Shown: one piece after another, positions 1-7,097 of the stretch | Layout: each line of letters starts with the position of its first letter | Position numbering within the stretch: position 1 is the stretch's first letter | Assembly: GCA_029279965.1 (NCBI GenBank) | Contig: JAJUHJ010000024.1 | Coordinates: 1 to 34,130, forward strand | Direction of reading: 5' to 3' | Length of the DNA: 34,130 nt | Source: Phyllobacteriaceae bacterium | Lineage (GTDB): Bacteria > Pseudomonadota > Alphaproteobacteria > Rhizobiales > Rhizobiaceae | Program-made: the position numbers and the translations under genes | Notes under the pieces: model-generated | Databases searched by the model: none | What the model was told of the DNA's origin: nothing | Seen by the model: the letters and a program-made list of their open reading frames with translations, nothing else

Positions 1-549
1 AGACCAGATTGAAAGCAGGAGATGGCGCAACCGCTCGGCCGTCTGCTCATCAAGAGAGACAAACGGCTCGTCGAGGAACAACACCGCCGGTTCATTTGCA
101 AAGGCGCGGGCCAGCGCAGCGCGCCGCGCAAGCCCCAGCGAGAGTTCCGCGGGATAGAGGGAGCGCACGGCAGAAAGGCCGAGACTGTCGAACAGCCCCT
201 TAAGGTCCTTTTCCCTCTGGGCTTTGGGCAGCGCCAGCCGAACATTCTGCTCCACCGTCCGCCACGGCAACAGCGTCGGCTCCTGGAAGGCGGCGGCCAG
301 CCGTCCACCGCCGGCACCGGGAAGCTCGAATGTCCCCGTGAATTCCTTCTCAAGGCCAAGCAGGATGCGCAGCGTGGTTGTCTTGCCGCAACCCGATGGC
401 CCGAGAAGGCAGGCGAACTCGCCTTCCGGCACTTCGAAGGAAAGATCGCGCACCGCCACCAGCGGCACACCTTCGGCGGAGCGAAATGCCTTTTCGATGA
501 TGTCTACTTTAAGCGGGTTTTCCGCGCCAACGGGTGGAGTATCGTTCAA
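1..549 (-). CDS. NitT/TauT-type ABC transporter ATP-binding protein (3' end outside window)
   Basis: This is the ATPase subunit of an importer whose permease and binding protein lie directly upstream. The reading frame is open to the window edge, so the C-terminus is missing. Visible motifs, in order, are Walker A GPSGCGKT, a Q-loop AFQEP, a signature region ELSLGLARR and Walker B LFLDEP followed by a D-loop SLDE. The signature is LSLGL rather than the usual LSGGQ, so its second glycine position is altered while the rest of the site looks intact. The start is chosen as TTG at 549, giving MNDTPPVG; this overlaps the permease end by 41 bases, and no in-frame ATG lies near. It is presumably cytoplasmic and bound to the permease. 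The family assignment is secure; the substrate cannot be read from the sequence. Confidence 0.85.
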   Translation of the reverse strand, partial: MNDTPPVGAENPLKVDIIEKAFRSAEGVPLVAVRDLSFEVPEGEFACLLGPSGCGKTTTLRILLGLEKEFTGTFELPGAGGGRLAAAFQEPTLLPWRTVEQNVRLALPKAQREKDLKGLFDSLGLSAVRSLYPAELSLGLARRAALARAFANEPAVLFLDEPFVSLDEQTAERLRHLLLSIWS

Positions 550-1330
550 AGGGCTGCACCAGGAGAAGTTCGACGAGAAGCATGATGGCGACGAATGCCA
601 GCGTGTAGGCCAGAATGGCTGCGACATCGAAGAGCTGAAAATAAAGGTGAATCTGGAATCCCACGCCGTTTGGCCGGCCGAGGAGCTCGACCACGAGGAC
701 GATCTTCCATATCAGCGCTACGCCCGAACGGGAGGAGGCCGCGAAATAAGGTTGTAGCTGTGGGATTACCACATGACGAATGCGCTCAAGAAAGCTCAGC
801 CTATAAACCGTCGCCATCTCGCCATAGCGTGGGTCGAGCGCCCGCGCGCCCTCGCGCATCGTCACGACCACATTGGGAATTTTGTTGACCGCGACAGCAC
901 CGATTGCCGCCACCTCATTGAGGCCGAACCAGATATAGGCGAGCACGATAACCACCAGCGCGGGGATGTTGATGAACAAGACCACCCACGTATCGAAGAA
1001 GCGGTCAGCCTTCCTGTTCATCCCGAGAAGCACGCCGACCACCGAACCGATGAGCATGGCAAGAACGAAAGCGGCTGTCACGCGGCCGAGCGTCATGCCG
1101 AGATGAAAGAACAAATCGCCACTCGCCGCTTCTCTCAAGAGAGCCTGCCAAACGGCCAGCGGCGTCGGCAAGGCACGGCTCGGCCACGCTTGCGCGGCGA
1201 TCTGCCACAAGAGACAAAGCCCGATCAGCGAAGCCAGGACGCTGAGCGAACTGGCCACGCGCAATGGGAGACGACGCATTCTGGGCGATCGCGCTTGCTC
1301 ACGCCGCAGCGCGCCGCGCGCAAGACTCAT
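509..1330 (-). CDS. NitT/TauT-type ABC transporter permease
   Basis: The product is 273 residues, the usual size for a BPD-type inner-membrane permease of the nitrate/sulfonate/taurine class. It has a basic N-terminus, a first membrane segment around residues 25-48 and about five further hydrophobic segments. The cytoplasmic coupling region that contacts the ATPase lies near residues 165-200 (EGARALDPRYGEMA, then FLERIRHVVIPQ). The start ATG overlaps the stop of the binding-protein gene in an ATGA arrangement, and its end overlaps the ATPase gene, so all three are translationally coupled. Substrates in this family include nitrate, sulfonates, pyrimidine precursors and others; nothing here decides between them. 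Confidence 0.9.
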   Translation of the reverse strand: MSLARGALRREQARSPRMRRLPLRVASSLSVLASLIGLCLLWQIAAQAWPSRALPTPLAVWQALLREAASGDLFFHLGMTLGRVTAAFVLAMLIGSVVGVLLGMNRKADRFFDTWVVLFINIPALVVIVLAYIWFGLNEVAAIGAVAVNKIPNVVVTMREGARALDPRYGEMATVYRLSFLERIRHVVIPQLQPYFAASSRSGVALIWKIVLVVELLGRPNGVGFQIHLYFQLFDVAAILAYTLAFVAIMLLVELLLVQPFERYSTRWRGKPA

Positions 1331-2313
1331 TGCATGACACCGGTCCAGAACGTGCCGGGCGCCATCTCAGCGGAAGGTCCGACCAGCTGCTCTCCACCAA
1401 TGTCAGCGAGAATCTCGTATAGCTTGGCGGCATCGGCCTGCTCCTCCGAGACGGGGCGGCTGGGGATTCCCTCGCGGTACCGATCCCGCAGCTTGTCCAG
1501 TTCCTCGCCCTCCGCGCGGGCGAGCGGCGCCAGGCGCTGCCATTCCTCGTCCGAGGACGCAAGGAGGTCCTTGGCCGCCGTGGACGCATTCGCCAGACCC
1601 ATGACGGCCGCAGTGTTCTGTTCCGCCCAGGACTCGTGAAAAACATAGCCGAGCGCCGACACATCGCCTGCCGCACCGAGCGCCCTTGCCGCCTCATTGG
1701 CATCGACCAGTCGGCGAAAGCCGTTGGCTTCCAACCGCGCGCAATAATGCCAGAAATTCAGCACGGCATCGAGTTCGCCCTGCATCGCCTTCTCCGCCAG
1801 GAGCGGCGGCGCTCCATAGACGACTTCGTTCTCGCTGGGAAGGTCAAGATCGTGGTCACGGCGAGCAAGCGCCTGGATGAGGAGCCAACTCTTGTCCAGC
1901 GGACCGCCGGCAATGCCGATCTTCTGCTCTTTCAGGTCGGCAATTCCGGTCAACGGCGAGTCCTGTTTCACCATGATTGCTCCGACCGCGGTGGAATAAG
2001 GCAGGAGTGTCAGGTCATCACCCGCCGTGCGTTGTCTCGCCACCCACAGCCAGTCGGAAACGATGACATCGACGTCGCCGGCCAGCATGGCAACATTGGA
2101 GGCGTCTTCCCCGGCGAAATAGACGATTTCCAGATCGATTCCGTTCGCGGCATCAAACCCGTGATGCTTGATCGTGTCGAGTTCCCAATTCACTGTTCCG
2201 TACTTCAGCGCCCCCACCCGCACCGTCTCTGCGGCACCCGCCGGCCTGGGCCTCAGAACAAGCCCTGCCTGTGCCGCAAGGGCCAAAAACAGAATGTCAC
2301 GTCTGGAATACAT
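1327..2313 (-). CDS. ABC transporter substrate-binding protein, NitT/TauT type, with Tat-like signal
   Basis: This is a periplasmic binding protein of 328 residues. The ATG at 2313 is preferred over upstream starts because AGGAGG lies 8 bases before it and the product then begins with an export signal. That signal carries a twin-arginine motif (SRRDIL), a hydrophobic core and an alanine-rich end near residue 28 (AGAA), which suggests Tat export. The mature part has the family's pattern of a ligand-facing start (VGALKYGTVNWEL), a segment reading GDVDVIVSDW and a domain-crossing region near IADLKEQKIGIAGG. It is first in the operon with the permease and ATPase. The ligand is unknown; a role linked to the neighbouring cytochrome c would be a guess. 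Confidence 0.88.
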   Translation of the reverse strand: MYSRRDILFLALAAQAGLVLRPRPAGAAETVRVGALKYGTVNWELDTIKHHGFDAANGIDLEIVYFAGEDASNVAMLAGDVDVIVSDWLWVARQRTAGDDLTLLPYSTAVGAIMVKQDSPLTGIADLKEQKIGIAGGPLDKSWLLIQALARRDHDLDLPSENEVVYGAPPLLAEKAMQGELDAVLNFWHYCARLEANGFRRLVDANEAARALGAAGDVSALGYVFHESWAEQNTAAVMGLANASTAAKDLLASSDEEWQRLAPLARAEGEELDKLRDRYREGIPSRPVSEEQADAAKLYEILADIGGEQLVGPSAEMAPGTFWTGVMQ

Positions 2314-2351
2314 AAGCGCAGCCTCCTCGCCATGAACCGCCATTCGGCTAT

Positions 2352-2561
2352 TCAGATTGCAGTCTCTCTGTTGGGACCGATACATTTCCACCGCACGACC
2401 TCGAACTCCGGGTGATCCTCGGTCCATTGCGCAATATAGCCCGGCGCCCGCAGCATGCACTGAACGATCGAGCCGCTCTGCTCGATGTAAATATGCTCGG
2501 TGCGGCAGGCATCCGGGTTTGCGGCGAGACAAACTGTGAGGACGAGATCAACCGGATTCAA
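2352..2561 (-). CDS. Conserved small hypothetical protein, 69 residues
   Basis: This short gene lies 38 bases upstream of the binding-protein gene on the same strand. The TTG at 2561 is preferred to an earlier TTG at 2594 because AGAGG sits about 7 bases before it and the product then starts MNPVDLVLTVCLA, as I recall for similar small rhizobial proteins. Three cysteines (VCLA, DACR and VQCM) and a fourth near the end (RWKCIGP) are visible, with a middle part reading APGYIAQWTEDHPEF. There is no clear signal peptide or membrane segment. The function is unknown. The conserved look and spacing argue that it is a real gene, possibly cotranscribed with the transporter. Confidence 0.65.
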   Translation of the reverse strand: MNPVDLVLTVCLAANPDACRTEHIYIEQSGSIVQCMLRAPGYIAQWTEDHPEFEVVRWKCIGPNRETAI

Positions 2562-2714
2562 AGTGGCACCTCTCACGTTGCTCTGTTCAAGCAAGCCGCG
2601 CCCAGCGCGGAGATAACACGCGGTTTCCTGCGGTGCCCGAGCAGGAAGCCTAGCATCAAGCTACGCGCAAGGTGGGGTACCGTCAACACATCCGGCGCGG
2701 GTGCTCTCGAATTG

Positions 2715-2742
2715 TTGACTTCCTGCCAGCGGCGGCTAGCCT
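2715..2742 (+). promoter_or_regulatory. Weak candidate promoter for the cytochrome c gene
   Basis: TTGACT at 2715-2720 is followed after 16 bases by TAGCCT at 2737-2742. The -35 is a 5 of 6 match to consensus, but the -10 only 3 of 6. It lies in the roughly 300-base gap (2562-2864) between the divergent small-protein gene and the cytochrome gene. I see no other clear signal in that gap. Confidence 0.3.
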
Positions 2743-2864
2743 GCCGGATTGATGATGCAGCTCCTTCTCGTCAGCTTTGGGGAATGCTCCCCGGAGGGAA
2801 CGAAATGGAGGCGCATCATGTCAGGGCACCGCAACAGGCACCTATACGAATGAGGAAAATGCGT

Positions 2865-3239
2865 ATGCGATCGATTGCACTCATTATGCCGCTCTTGATG
2901 TTGGCGGCGGGTTCCAGCCATGCCCAGGACGCCGAGGCCGGCAAAAAGGTCTTCGCCAGATGCATGGCCTGCCACAATGCGGATGCCCCCGGAAACAAGG
3001 TCGGCCCTTCTCTTATGGGTGTCATGGGCAGAACGGCCGGGGTCTATGAAGGCTATAACTTTTCCAAAGCTATGGTCGAAGCCGGTGAGAACGGCCTTGT
3101 ATGGGATGATGAAACCATCAGGGAATTTGTGAAAGACCCGAGAGAGATGGTCGAAGGCACCAAAATGGTCTTTCCCGGCCTCAAGGATGATGAGGAAATC
3201 TCAGACCTCATCGCTTATCTGGATCAGTTCTCCGAATGA
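2865..3239 (+). CDS. Periplasmic class I c-type cytochrome
   Basis: The product is 124 residues and carries one haem. A signal peptide (MRSIALIMPLLMLAAG) ends near SHA|QD at residue 20. The haem-binding site CMACH is at residues 33-37, and the likely axial methionine is Met101 in TKMVFPGL, so the protein belongs to the cytochrome c2/c550 class of soluble electron carriers. The start at 2865 is chosen because GAGGA lies 8 bases upstream; in-frame ATGs at 2850 and 2859 would only lengthen the basic N-terminus. It stands alone on its strand. The partner enzyme is not evident. It could serve the respiratory chain or a periplasmic dehydrogenase encoded elsewhere. Confidence 0.9.
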   Translation: MRSIALIMPLLMLAAGSSHAQDAEAGKKVFARCMACHNADAPGNKVGPSLMGVMGRTAGVYEGYNFSKAMVEAGENGLVWDDETIREFVKDPREMVEGTKMVFPGLKDDEEISDLIAYLDQFSE

Positions 3240-3245
3240 GAACCA

Positions 3246-3310
3246 CCTTCCCCTCACCCTGCGGAGGCTCGTCGTTCTTTCGACCTTCGGCGGGATGCGG
3301 GTGAAGGAAG
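3246..3310. repeat. Imperfect inverted repeat, possibly a dispersed palindromic element
   Basis: The left arm (3246-3264, core CCCCTCACCCTGCGG) is imperfectly complementary to the right arm (3291-3310, core ATGCGGGTGAAGGAAG), around a centre that includes CGTCGTTCTTTCGACC. It sits just after the cytochrome stop codon. The shape resembles the short dispersed palindromes of rhizobial intergenic DNA, but no second copy is present in this window. Confidence 0.35.
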
Positions 3311-3358
3311 ATCAGCGGATCGGCATCGATTTTCCATTGCCGGCTCGGCGCAAACTCC

Positions 3359-3386
3359 GCCTTCAGCTTGAATTATAGCTGAAGGC
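3359..3386. terminator. Perfect stem-loop between convergent genes
   Basis: GCCTTCAGCT at 3359-3368 and AGCTGAAGGC at 3377-3386 form a perfect 10-bp stem with an 8-base loop. It lies between the convergent cytochrome and transglycosylase genes, where it could end both transcripts. No run of T follows on either strand, so intrinsic termination is not certain. Confidence 0.45.
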
Positions 3387-3427
3387 TGAGGCCGAACGGG
3401 GGCGGGTGTTCGCGCGATCGGTTCGCT

Positions 3428-4003
3428 CTACAATCGGCAGGCGCGGATCTGCGCATCATAATCGCTGGCCATTGCGGCTGCCTTGCGGGCATATCTCTGT
3501 ATGCCCGGATTGTTTTTCCATGCACCGCGCGCATAGCCCGCATGGCCGTGATAGTAGGCCAGATAGAGATTGTAGGTGTCGTTGAGGGCGATGCCGTTTC
3601 GCTCATGACTGCGACGGTGATACCAGCCGACAAAATCCACCGCGTCCGAGAAGTTGTTGCGACTGGCACCCCAGCGTCCCGTGGCCCGCTTATAGTCCAT
3701 CCAGGTGCCGTCAAGCGCCTGGGAATATCCGTAGGCACTGGAGGGGCGCTTCCAGGGAATGAAACCCAGCAGCTTGGAGCGCGGCGGCCGCGCATTGCCC
3801 TTGAAGCCCGATTCCACCCGGATGGTCGCCATAAGGACGGAAACAGGCACACCATAGGTGCGTTCGGCGCGTTTGGCCGAGGCATACCAATTGTTGAACC
3901 AGCCGTCCTTCTGCTGAAATACGGAACAGGCATTGTTGATATTGCTGGGAGCTGTGGCACAGCCGCCAAGCACGAGCAGGAAGACAAGAAGCGCAGCACG
4001 CAT
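3428..4003 (-). CDS. Lipoprotein lytic transglycosylase, SLT domain
   Basis: The 191-residue product begins with a lipoprotein signal: a short hydrophobic stretch ending in LGGC, with Cys15 the likely lipidation site. The rest is a soluble lytic transglycosylase-like fold that cleaves peptidoglycan glycan strands. The catalytic glutamate should be Glu64 in the typical RVESGF context, followed by SAYGYSQALDGTW and a later LAYYHGHAGY segment. The ATG at 4003 is chosen because GAGG stands 8 bases upstream and it gives the lipobox; a longer frame to 4087 would bury the signal. It is probably anchored in the outer membrane. It is a single gene with no obvious operon. Confidence 0.85.
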   Translation of the reverse strand: MRAALLVFLLVLGGCATAPSNINNACSVFQQKDGWFNNWYASAKRAERTYGVPVSVLMATIRVESGFKGNARPPRSKLLGFIPWKRPSSAYGYSQALDGTWMDYKRATGRWGASRNNFSDAVDFVGWYHRRSHERNGIALNDTYNLYLAYYHGHAGYARGAWKNNPGIQRYARKAAAMASDYDAQIRACRL

Positions 4004-4148
4004 GAACACAACCTCGCTTTTGCGAGGTGATCTATCGCAAAGTTCTAACATTCTGCTTAAGCGCGCGGTAAGGAATTGGGCAGACACACATCGCGTGGGG
4101 CATCAGACGATCGCCTGTCTTTTGACCGTCTTTGCGCTTGCGCCGGTA

Positions 4149-4169
4149 AGGCACACCTCATATGTGCCT
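4149..4169. other. Short dyad upstream of the DUF6460 gene
   Basis: AGGCACA at 4149-4155 and TGTGCCT at 4163-4169 form a perfect 7-bp inverted repeat with a 7-base centre. It lies in the 274-base gap between the divergent transglycosylase and DUF6460 genes, so it might be an operator. No other clear signal was seen in that gap. Confidence 0.25.
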
Positions 4170-4277
4170 GCTGAAGTGGTCCGCAGGGGATTTTTCCGCA
4201 TCGCAAATGCGACAGCTCAGAATATACGGGCGGAGATGCTACCGTCCCGCTCCCTACAAAGGTAACAGGATAAAGCC

Positions 4278-4541
4278 GTGTCAACATTGACGAGATTTCT
4301 CGGAGACAGTCCACTCCGCGTGATCGTGAAGCTCGCCGTCGTTTCGCTCATCGTCGGTTTCGTCATGAGCGCCTTCCACTGGACGCCGTGGGATGTGTTG
4401 TACACGCTGCGGGACACGGCGCTTCACATCTGGGACATGGGTTTTGCCGCCCTTGACAACTTCCTGGGCTACATTCTTCTTGGTGCGGTGATTGTCGTGC
4501 CTGCCTTTCTGATTCTCCGGCTGCTGAATTTCAGGCGTTAG
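4278..4541 (+). CDS. Small membrane protein, DUF6460-like
   Basis: The 87-residue product starts with GTG, preceded by AGGA at 8 bases. It has two hydrophobic segments, about residues 17-33 (VKLAVVSLIVGFVMSAF) and 63-82 (GYILLGAVIVVPAFLILRLL), and ends in a basic tail FRR. The overall pattern (FLGDSP near the start, then two helices separated by an amphipathic section) matches small integral membrane proteins annotated as DUF6460 in rhizobia. The role is unknown. It lies 80 bases upstream of the exporter gene on the same strand. Confidence 0.75.
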   Translation: MSTLTRFLGDSPLRVIVKLAVVSLIVGFVMSAFHWTPWDVLYTLRDTALHIWDMGFAALDNFLGYILLGAVIVVPAFLILRLLNFRR

Positions 4542-4621
4542 ATGCAGCCGGGGCTGGTACCGCGAAAAGCGCCAACCCCTTGCACTTGAAGCCGGAATGC
4601 GCATCTTGCGCGTACCGTTGC

Positions 4622-5989
4622 ATGTCTGGATTCACCGTGGATCAGGTTTCGATCAGCAGCCGCCATGCCCCGCCCTTCGAGGTGACGAACAGGCTGGTGC
4701 TATCAGTCGCCGTGCCGATGACGCTCGCCTATCTGACGACCCCGCTGCTCGGCATCGTCGACACGGCCGTTGTGGGCCAGCTCGGCGATCCGGTTCTCCT
4801 GGGCGGACTTGCCGCGGGAGCCATTGTTTTCGATGTCGTCTTCAACACCTTCAATGGATTGCGATCCAGCACGACGGGGCTGGTCGCCCAGGCTCTGGGC
4901 CGGCACGATACCGTCGAAGAGCAGGCGATCTTCCTGCGCTCATTGGCGCTTTCAATCAGCGCCGGGCTCGTCCTGATCCTTCTTGCGCCGATCGTCATTG
5001 CGTTCGGCGTCTGGTTCATCAGCCCGGACGAGCCGGTGGCCGATGCCATGGCGCTGTATATCGGCATACGCATACTGGCCGCGCCGCTTACCCTCACCAA
5101 TTTCTCGATCCTCGGTTATGTGCTGGGGCGGGGAGAGGGCGGCCTGGGTCTCCTGCTCCAGCTTGTGCTCAACGGAACCAACATCGCGCTTTCGATCCTG
5201 TTCGGGCTGGTGCTGGGCTGGGGAATCGAAGGGGTGGCCTGGGGTACGGTGGTCGGTGAGCTGTTCGGCGTCGCCGCCGCCTCTGTTATTCTTGCACCGC
5301 GCTTTCTTGCCGGGCCGCGACCGGGTTTGGCACGGATTCTCGATTTAAGGGCGATAACGCGCATCTTGTCGCTCAATGCAGACATCATGATCCGCTCTTT
5401 CTCCCTGCTTGCCGCTTTTGCACTGTTTGCGCGGCAGGGAGCTCAGTTGGGCACGGTGACGCTCGCGGCGAATGCAATCCTGCTCAATTTCTTCTTCGTC
5501 GCCGGCTATTTCCTTGATGGCTTTGCCACTGCCGCCGAGCAGCTCGCCGGCCGCGCCATCGGCGCCCACCATGCTCGCGCCTTCCGCCGCGTCATCCGCC
5601 TCGCCTGTCTTTGGGGACTGGGGCTGGCGGTGGTTTTCAGCTCCTTTTTTCTGATCATGGGCGAGACGTTGATCGAGCTCATCACCACCGCGCCTGAGGT
5701 GCGCGCGATGGCAACCGCATTCCTCCCCTGGGCGGCACTGACTGCCATTACCGGCGTTCTTGCCTTCGAAATGGATGGTGTGTTTATCGGCGCCACCTGG
5801 TCTCAAGACATGCGCAACATGATGCTCATGTCTCTGGCGATTTTCGTTCTCTGGCTCGTGGCTGTCGGCGACAGCCTTGGCAATCATGGTCTGTGGATGG
5901 CGCTGCACATTTTCCTGATCGTCCGTGGCGTCAGCCTGCTTATCATCCTACCGAAACGGATGCGCGAGACGTTCGGTGGGGACGAATAG
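4622..5989 (+). CDS. MATE-family efflux transporter, DinF-like
   Basis: The 455-residue product has about twelve hydrophobic segments in two halves, the size and layout of MATE multidrug/toxin exporters, which use a Na+ or H+ gradient. Near the N-terminus it reads PMTLAYLTTPLLGIVDTAVVGQLG, the hallmark first helices of the DinF branch. Later come FNGLRSSTTGLVAQALG and, in the second half, NFFFVAGYFLDGFATAAEQLAG. The ATG at 4622 is preferred to a TTG at 4580, though neither has a strong ribosome-binding site. In other bacteria DinF genes often sit with lexA; here a LexA-like S24 regulator lies about 2 kb downstream, which may be coincidental. The substrate is unknown. Confidence 0.88.
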   Translation: MSGFTVDQVSISSRHAPPFEVTNRLVLSVAVPMTLAYLTTPLLGIVDTAVVGQLGDPVLLGGLAAGAIVFDVVFNTFNGLRSSTTGLVAQALGRHDTVEEQAIFLRSLALSISAGLVLILLAPIVIAFGVWFISPDEPVADAMALYIGIRILAAPLTLTNFSILGYVLGRGEGGLGLLLQLVLNGTNIALSILFGLVLGWGIEGVAWGTVVGELFGVAAASVILAPRFLAGPRPGLARILDLRAITRILSLNADIMIRSFSLLAAFALFARQGAQLGTVTLAANAILLNFFFVAGYFLDGFATAAEQLAGRAIGAHHARAFRRVIRLACLWGLGLAVVFSSFFLIMGETLIELITTAPEVRAMATAFLPWAALTAITGVLAFEMDGVFIGATWSQDMRNMMLMSLAIFVLWLVAVGDSLGNHGLWMALHIFLIVRGVSLLIILPKRMRETFGGDE

Positions 5990-6151
5990 GTTGGTGCAGG
6001 CAAGAAACGGGTGGAGCGCGGCGACTTCTGCCCGCATATTGCAGCTTCTGGAGCATTTGCGGTCAGACGGGCTCGCCTGACGTCCGCATATGCCGAAAAA
6101 CAAGTACCGCCTTGAGCGCCGACAGAGACGCACATGCGCCGGGAGTTGCAC

Positions 6152-7051
6152 ATGATGAATGCAGAGCTTGCCATACTCGAACGGGACATCACACCGGTCG
6201 GAAGCGACTACGAGGTGGTGCGCCGCGTGATCGAGAAGATCAGCCTCGACTATCGCGAACAGCCCTCGCTGGAAGCGCTCGCTGCCGAACTCGGCGAAAC
6301 GACAACGGGCCTGCAAAAACTTTTCACCCGCTGGGCCGGGCTTTCGCCCAAGGCTTTTCTGCAGGCCATCACGCTCGACCACGCACGCCGCTTGCTCGAT
6401 TCAGGAATGCCGCTCCTGGAAACGGCGCTGGAGCTGGGAATGTCCGGCCCCGGCAGGCTGCACGACCTGTTTGTTACCCACGAGGCAATTTCGCCCGGCG
6501 AATACAAGGCGCGCGGCGCGGGTCTGACGATCCGCTACGGGTATCATCTCTCTCCCTTCGGCCATGCGCTCATCATGGTGACGGACCGGGGATTGGCCGG
6601 GCTTGCCTTCGCGGACCCGGGCGAGGAGCAGGCGGCTTTCGAAGACATGAGCGCACGTTGGCCAAACGCGGCCTATGTCGAAGATATGTCCGCGACCGCC
6701 TCTTATGCCGCGCGCATTTTCGATCCGGCACGCTGGAGGGCCGAAGAGCCTCTCCGCGTCGTCCTCATCGGCACCGATTTTCAGGTACGGGTGTGGCAAG
6801 CGTTGCTGAAAATCCCCATCGGCAGAGCGCGCGCCTACTCCGATATCGCTGCCGAGATCGGCTGTCCGGCCGCTTCGCGCGCCGTCGGTGCAGCCGTCGG
6901 CGCCAATCCACTATCCTTCGTCGTGCCTTGCCATCGGGCGCTGGGAAAATCCGGCGCGTTGACCGGCTACCATTGGGGCCTGACGCGCAAGCGCGCCATG
7001 CTCGGCTGGGAGGCGGCGCAACTTCAGAGGCCGGCCGAGGTTCGCCTTTGA
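6152..7051 (+). CDS. AraC-type HTH fused to methylated-DNA-protein-cysteine methyltransferase
   Basis: The 299-residue product has two parts. Residues 20-120 form an AraC-type helix-turn-helix (PSLEALAAELGETTTGLQKLFTRWAGLSPKAF). Residues 130-290 form an O6-alkylguanine transferase domain with the active-site PCHR motif, acceptor Cys260, preceded by the helix-turn-helix wing RAYSDIAAEIGCP. This is the Ada architecture without the N-terminal zinc domain whose cysteine senses methylphosphotriesters in E. coli Ada. It should repair O6-methylguanine; whether it still switches on genes is unclear. The ATG at 6152 is chosen because GGGAG is 6 bases upstream; an ATG at 6134 is also in frame. A ribokinase gene follows after 46 bases. 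Confidence 0.88.
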   Translation: MMNAELAILERDITPVGSDYEVVRRVIEKISLDYREQPSLEALAAELGETTTGLQKLFTRWAGLSPKAFLQAITLDHARRLLDSGMPLLETALELGMSGPGRLHDLFVTHEAISPGEYKARGAGLTIRYGYHLSPFGHALIMVTDRGLAGLAFADPGEEQAAFEDMSARWPNAAYVEDMSATASYAARIFDPARWRAEEPLRVVLIGTDFQVRVWQALLKIPIGRARAYSDIAAEIGCPAASRAVGAAVGANPLSFVVPCHRALGKSGALTGYHWGLTRKRAMLGWEAAQLQRPAEVRL

Positions 7052-7097
7052 CGAGAAAAGCGGATAGCTTTCCGCAGATTCTTCAGCGGAGGCATTC

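Noticed and set aside
773-1639. A 288-codon frame opposite the permease and binding-protein genes
   Set aside because: Composition is typical of an antisense frame (many His, Arg, Asp), and two real genes with coupled starts occupy the other strand.
2412-2864. Longer cytochrome c frame starting at 2412
   Set aside because: It would put about 150 unrelated residues before a normal signal peptide and overlaps the divergent small gene.
7057-7077. GCGGA/TCCGC mini-hairpin between the repair gene and the ribokinase gene
   Set aside because: Only 5 bp, no T run, and it lies in a short gap where cotranscription is likely.
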